NCBI GenBank assembly: GCA_949126835.1
Contig: OX421507.1
Location: 26,224,822-26,288,821 of the forward strand
Direction of reading: 5' to 3'
Origin: Anisus vortex
Taxonomy: Eukaryota > Mollusca > Gastropoda > Planorbidae
DNA length: 64,000 bases
The translations under genes and the position numbers were made by a program. The notes below the pieces were generated by a model. That model saw nothing but the letters and a program-made list of their open reading frames with translations, ran no database searches and was not told where the DNA came from. The first letter of the stretch is position 1; each line of letters opens with the position of its first letter. This document shows positions 59,561 through 64,000 of the stretch, one piece after another.

Positions 59561-60050
59561 TAAAGTAACATATACTTTTAACGTATGGTTTTTCTTATAG
59601 ACAGAGATGTCTTATAAATACACATATATATTTAAAATGCAAAAAAAAAAATATCTGAAATTTATTCCAATATTTTATTAACATTTAAAAAAAACGAACT
59701 TGAATTAAATATCTTTATTTAAGAAATATTTCCCATGAGAAAAAATTATAAAAAAGGAAATGTTCAACAAATGAAAACGAAATAAATTTTAATTAATTAT
59801 GTAAAGAAAATAGTTAGCGTTTTTTTTTTTATTGTTTCTTTTCATTCTTTGTTTGTTACTATTATTTGATTTTTATAAATTGATTAAATTGTTGTGGTTT
59901 TTGTTGTTGTATCGTCCTACTTCTGTCAAGGATTATGAGAAAAATAATTTACAACTGTTTCGAATAAAATAGCTTACTATGATGTGAAATTGAGGGCTGG
60001 GAACAAATCTTTTACCTTAAGCTTAAAGGTTTTTCGCTTGTATTAAAATA
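59561..60050. other. No gene seen downstream of the poly(A) signal
   Basis: Very AT-rich. Confidence 0.5.
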
Positions 60051-60309
60051 TCTAAAGTGATTGTAAAGTGATTGTAAAGTGATTGTAAAGTGATTGTAAA
60101 GTGATTGTAAAGTGATTGTAAAGTGATTGTAAACTGATTGTAAAGTGATTGTAAAGTGATTGTAAAGTGATTGTAAAGTGATTGTAAAGTGATTGTAAAG
60201 TGATTGTAAAGTGATTGTAAAGTGATTGTAAAGTGATTGTAAAGTGATTGTAAAGTGATTGTAAAGTGATTGTAAAGTGATTGTAAAGTGATTGTAAAGT
60301 GATTGTAAT
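60051..60309. repeat. Minisatellite, 11-bp unit GTGATTGTAAA, about 23 copies
   Basis: Nearly perfect; one copy reads CTGATTGTAAA. The minus-strand frames of repeated TITLQSLYNHF in two registers come from it. Confidence 0.97.
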
Positions 60310-60427
60310 ACCGTGCAATTTTTCTACATCGCACCCACACAAAGCACATTTTGACGAATTCTGAAATAAAACTGAACAGTAACTACAATAAAATGTCTCA
60401 TAATAACCACTCAATATATTTGTATAG

Positions 60428-60811
60428 TGTTACGTTTTCGGTTTATAGAAACTCTTGGATATACTATAGATCTATCACTGCATCCAAAACATCGGCTAGC
60501 TCTCTCTAACTCAGGGTGCGTAACAAAATGAATATATAACAATCGAGACCTAGTAGAACAACTTGAAACTTTAATGCATAACTTATGTACAGATATGTCT
60601 AGTACTAACTGCCACACATTCACTAGACTAATATCAATCTTTAATCATATGCATCCTACTTCAACAAGAGACCAGCCTCATCTAACTAACCGTTGTTATC
60701 TCACGTCAAAACTTGCGTTCCCCCAAAACAACCTACGTCATAACTTTTATGTCCATAATGTGCAGTCTTTTGCGCACCAATATTTATCAGCTGCACATTT
60801 AAGCTACGTTT
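60428..60811 (-). mobile_element. Diverged copy of the solo LTR family, reversed
   Basis: CAGGGTGCGTAACA, GCAGTCTTTTGCGCACCAAT and AGCTACG match the reverse complement of 7231-7625 in the same order; it ends TGTTACG (60428). No clear target duplication. Confidence 0.55.
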
Positions 60812-61460
60812 AGTAAGGGTGTCAAGAAAGAAATATAGCATATGCTAGTCCGCAAAAGGCGGCCTAAAGCAGTTAAAGTGGACTCGACATTTAATTTAAA
60901 CGTTCATACAGTTGTCCAGGATGAGACACTGCACAGGCAATGGACACTTTATTAAGACTTGTCAATGGGCGAAACGTTTTTTTGTGTAATTAAATAGTAA
61001 TGTAGTAAGTAAGTACCCGTCGGACCAAATTGATCCACATATCCGGTGAAACAGCATTCACTTTAAGTGTTTGTTTTCATCCTAATTGAAATCAAAGTTT
61101 CCTTAAATATATACTCGTTTACTATAAAAACCTACTACAGTAAGCACTTCAACAGTTATGAAACCAGTCCAGCCTAGGCCACTGGATTCAAGCCCCAGTG
61201 GTCAGCTTTTACCCAAAATTGTATTGTAATAAAATTTGTTGAAATACCAAAGTGGGATTACCACACAGTAATGTAATACCAAAATGTAATGAAATACCCA
61301 AATGCGGATACCCCCAACGCCCCACATCCTACCATGCGTGAGAACCTTCTCTTCCCAACCCCCACCCCCCCCCCCCCACCCCCCAAACACTCACTGAACT
61401 CTTTGTTTATAGACAAAAGACTTTAAGAAATAAATAACAAGGTAGTCAACTTGACTGAGT
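60812..61460. other. No gene; SINE-1 scrap and C-rich tract
   Basis: A reversed SINE-1 tail fragment lies at 61011-61058 (AAGTACCCGTCGGACCAAAT). A C-rich tract is at 61361-61385. Remainder unassigned. Confidence 0.5.
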
Positions 61461-61640
61461 ATCTTATCTTATACATTACAGGCGCTCCTTCTATAGAGAA
61501 GATTATTGCGTCCTACGCTCATCCGTGGACCGAGTCTAGTATTGCATTTTCATTAATGTTTTAAATGATGTTAAGTTACTGGTTTTCCTGGTTTACTCAA
61601 TCAACCCATTCCATGCCCGAATGCCACTCACTAGTACATA
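61461..61640 (-). repeat. Family B repeat
   Basis: CTTATCTTATACATTACAGG, GCGTCCTACGCTCATCCGTG and GTTACTGGTTTTCCTGGTTT match other copies. Confidence 0.6.
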
Positions 61641-61807
61641 AGGTATATTAGGGCGTACATCTTTTTACAAAATTTTGAGAAAGTGTGCGGCGTGGATACA
61701 TGATGCCACTTGCTTACCAACATTCTCAAACAATTTGTTCTTGCGACTTGTTTTTGTTTTATTAAAATAAAAAAAAAGAGAATCTGAAGTATTTATTCGT
61801 ATTAAAA

Positions 61808-62262
61808 AAATCATTTCTCCGAGGAAGTTAACTAAACAAATCATTTCTCCGAGGAAGTTAACTAAACAAATAATTTCTCCGAGGAAGTTAACTAAACAAA
61901 TCATTTCTCCGAGGAAGTTAACTAAACAAATCATTTCTCCGAGGAAGTTAACTAAACAAATCATTTCTCCGAGGAAGTTAACTAAACAAATCATTTCTCC
62001 GAGGAAGTTAACTAAACAAATCATTTCTCCGAGGAAGTTAACTAAACAAATCATTTCTCCGAGGAAGTTAACTAAACAAATCATTTCTCCGAGGAAGTTA
62101 ACTAAACAAATCATTTCTCCGAGGAAGTTAACTAAACAAATCATTTCTCCGAGGAAGTTAACTAAACAAATCATTTCTCCGAGGAAGTTAACTAAACAAA
62201 TTATTTCTCCGAGGAAGTTAACTAAACAAATCATTTCTCCGAGGAAGTTAACTAAACAAATC
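61808..62262. repeat. Minisatellite, 30-bp unit, about 15 copies
   Basis: Unit AAATCATTTCTCCGAGGAAG followed by TTAACTAAAC; two copies have TAATTT or TTATTT. The minus-strand frame of repeated MICLVNFLGE is a by-product. Confidence 0.97.
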
Positions 62263-62635
62263 TCCCCAACATCTGTTGATCTGTAGATATGTGTGTTGCA
62301 GCTCATAGTGGAAAATGGTGGGAAGAATTATATTAATTTCTTCTGGATTTTCAAAAATAAATTATATTTTTTTTTATCTTCCACGTTTAAATACAATTCC
62401 GTTAACCACATTTGATCATAATATTTAAAATATTTAATGAAATAATTTTGTTGTCCACGATGTTAGTTATAATTGTGGTAATTAAAATGGTGTTAATGAA
62501 TCTGTTTCTAATCCAGTTGAGCCTGGATAGTTTCAATCTTTGTTTAAAATTTAATCATAATTATTATGAACATGCCATCTGATTGCATCTTTTTTAGAAG
62601 AATATGCATAGTTAACTTTAATTGTAAGTAAGTTA
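62263..62635. other. No gene seen
   Basis: AT-rich. Confidence 0.5.
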
Positions 62636-62964
62636 GTAAAGTACCATTCGGACCAAATATATGCATAGGGCCAGTGAAGCAGCGTTCACCTTGTAAAAAG
62701 TCTCAAAACCCGGACGAGCCGAAGCTCTAGAGCCGGGGCGTAACGCAGTTTCTGTGGCCACGGCTTACTAGGAGTTTGTGTTTCCAGCACAATGGCAAGC
62801 CCCTTTAATTTCACCCCAACTAAAGTCAAGTACCCCTCAGAGCTGGGTAAACTCAGGGACACCCCTCCCCCAGACCGGGAACAAATCCTAGCCTTTACCA
62901 GGATTCGAACCTATGACCTTCGTTAAGCCAGCCGAACGCGCTTCCAGCTCGGTTACCGCCCTTC
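62636..62964 (-). repeat. SINE-1, reversed, with internal insertion
   Basis: Reverse complement of the complete SINE-1: tail GTACCATTCGGACCAAAT, body CCCCAACTAAAGTCAAGTAC, B box GGATTCGAACC and head CGGTTACCG. About 60 bp of extra sequence (CCCGGACGAGCCGAAGCTC) interrupts the tail. Confidence 0.78.
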
Positions 62965-63137
62965 GTCTTCACCAATCTGTTGGACACTGTTGGGTGCAAC
63001 AGGCTACGTTGAAACCATTCCATTCAGCTTTTGTGCTTTTCTCATGGTGTCACCCAGCTTAATACCAATACATTCTGATAAGCGTAGGGCTCAATAACCG
63101 TCTGTAACAAATGAGATAGGGTATTTTTCCATTGATT

Positions 63138-63318
63138 GATCTTATCTTATACATTACAGACGCTCCTTCTATTAAGAAGATTTTTGCGTCCTTACGCTCA
63201 TCTATGGTCTGAGTCTAATATTGCATTTTTATTAATGTATTACATTTTAAATGATGTTAAGTTACTGGTTTTCCTGGTTTGTTCAGGCAACCCATTCCAT
63301 GACCGAATGCCACTTATT
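63138..63318 (-). repeat. Family B repeat
   Basis: CTTATCTTATACATTACAGA and GTTTGTTCAGGCAACCCATT match the other copies; the minus-strand frame shows SGIRSWNGLPEQTRK, the LINE-end-like block. Confidence 0.6.
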
Positions 63319-63717
63319 TTTCTACTTCCTGGTACAGTGGTATGTGGGTTCCTTGACTCGTCAGGTCCTGTTGCTCTCCTTGTAAAAACTCCAGTTTGCT
63401 CTTCTGCTCCATAAACAAGGGACCACCGTAGAGGCAGTGAAAAACTGGCCGTCGAGTGTGCCAAGAAATTGATATTATGCACAACAAGGACCAGATGAAA
63501 CAGTAGAAATACATCGGTTACTCCATGCTAATCAAATTCATGCACGCATTACTCCCTCTCGACTCCCCATTAATAATGCACTTTATATTCGCTGATTACA
63601 TCGCTTTAAATATACAATTATATTTAATCTAACAACTAATATTATTAAGGTTTAAGCTATTTATAGCTAGATAAAGTATGTGTTAAAGAAGTTTAGATTT
63701 AAATTGTGCACTAGTTT
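63319..63717. other. No gene seen
   Basis: Unassigned. Confidence 0.45.
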
Positions 63718-63808
63718 AGAATGGGCCGTATTGCTGCTGAGAGTTAACACCCTTGCCCCTTTTACAAGTCAATCTTTTATGACTGACTTGTAATTTACGG
63801 CCCATTGT
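63718..63808. repeat. Small element with two nested inverted repeats
   Basis: Outer arms AATGGGCCGTA (63720) and TACGGCCCATT (63796); inner arms TTACAAGTCA (63762) and TGACTTGTAA (63784). Confidence 0.6.
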
Positions 63809-64000
63809 ATAACTATTTCCACTAACTTTGCTGCACAATTTCCCCTTTCACTTGCTTTTTTTGCCTCCCCCCCTTTCCTCCCAATCTGCCCCACTTGATC
63901 TATTCGCTGCTACCTTGCACCAGTTATTATTGTTGTTGTTTTTTTACACTAAATACACAACCATATAAAAACACATAATTAAAGACAGAATAAGCCCTAC

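Noticed and set aside
60023..60414. Overlapping minus-strand frames of repeated TITLQSLYNHF
   Set aside because: Translation of the 11-bp array in two registers.
61665..62306. 213-codon minus-strand frame of repeated ICLVNFLGEM
   Set aside because: Translation of the 30-bp array.

Overview
The window is eukaryotic, AT-rich and repeat-laden, with introns, poly(A) signals, hAT transposons, tRNA-derived SINEs, LINE fragments and an LTR retrotransposon. It most likely comes from a mollusc, probably a gastropod. The best clue is the cyclic peptide at the end of the one host gene I can build; several repeat families also have the look of snail genomes. The species call is inference.

The only convincing host gene is a secreted neuropeptide precursor on the + strand, spread over about 50 kb. 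Five coding exons join in one reading frame: 9735-9851 (signal peptide), 50843-50990, 55964-55993 (a 30-nt microexon), 57570-57629 and 59378-59445. They encode 140 residues. The precursor ends in a Lys-Arg site, a Cys-bounded ring C-L-W-K-V-C with the tail PAAPWLVD, then Arg-Arg and stop. This is the layout of the urotensin II/somatostatin-related family. A TATA box with an E-box lies upstream (9449-9464) and an AATAAA downstream (59530). Intron 1 is about 41 kb.

The rest is transposon and tandem-repeat sequence. 1-9.4 kb, upstream of the gene: Helitron/SINE-like repeats, a hAT element with an 8-bp target duplication, a solo LTR with a 5-bp target duplication, and a SPIN-like hAT relic. 9.85-50.8 kb, intron 1: decayed hATs at 11741-14099 and 26573-29543 (the second with another hAT nested inside), LINE 3' ends, SINEs, MITEs and many minisatellite arrays. 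At 40626-49671 lies a Ty3/Gypsy-type LTR retrotransposon whose integrase precedes its reverse transcriptase (Gmr1-like order). Its 5' LTR is split by a hAT, which is itself split by a LINE fragment. 51-59.4 kb: introns 2-4 with a 0.95-kb array of 9-bp units just before the microexon. 59.5-64 kb: downstream sequence with an LTR-like copy, two more arrays and SINEs.

The transposon genes are all broken or truncated and none appears to work with the peptide gene. Their relevance is structural: they inflate intron 1 and bring repeats close to the promoter and the microexon. All joins, alignments and copy counts were made by eye.
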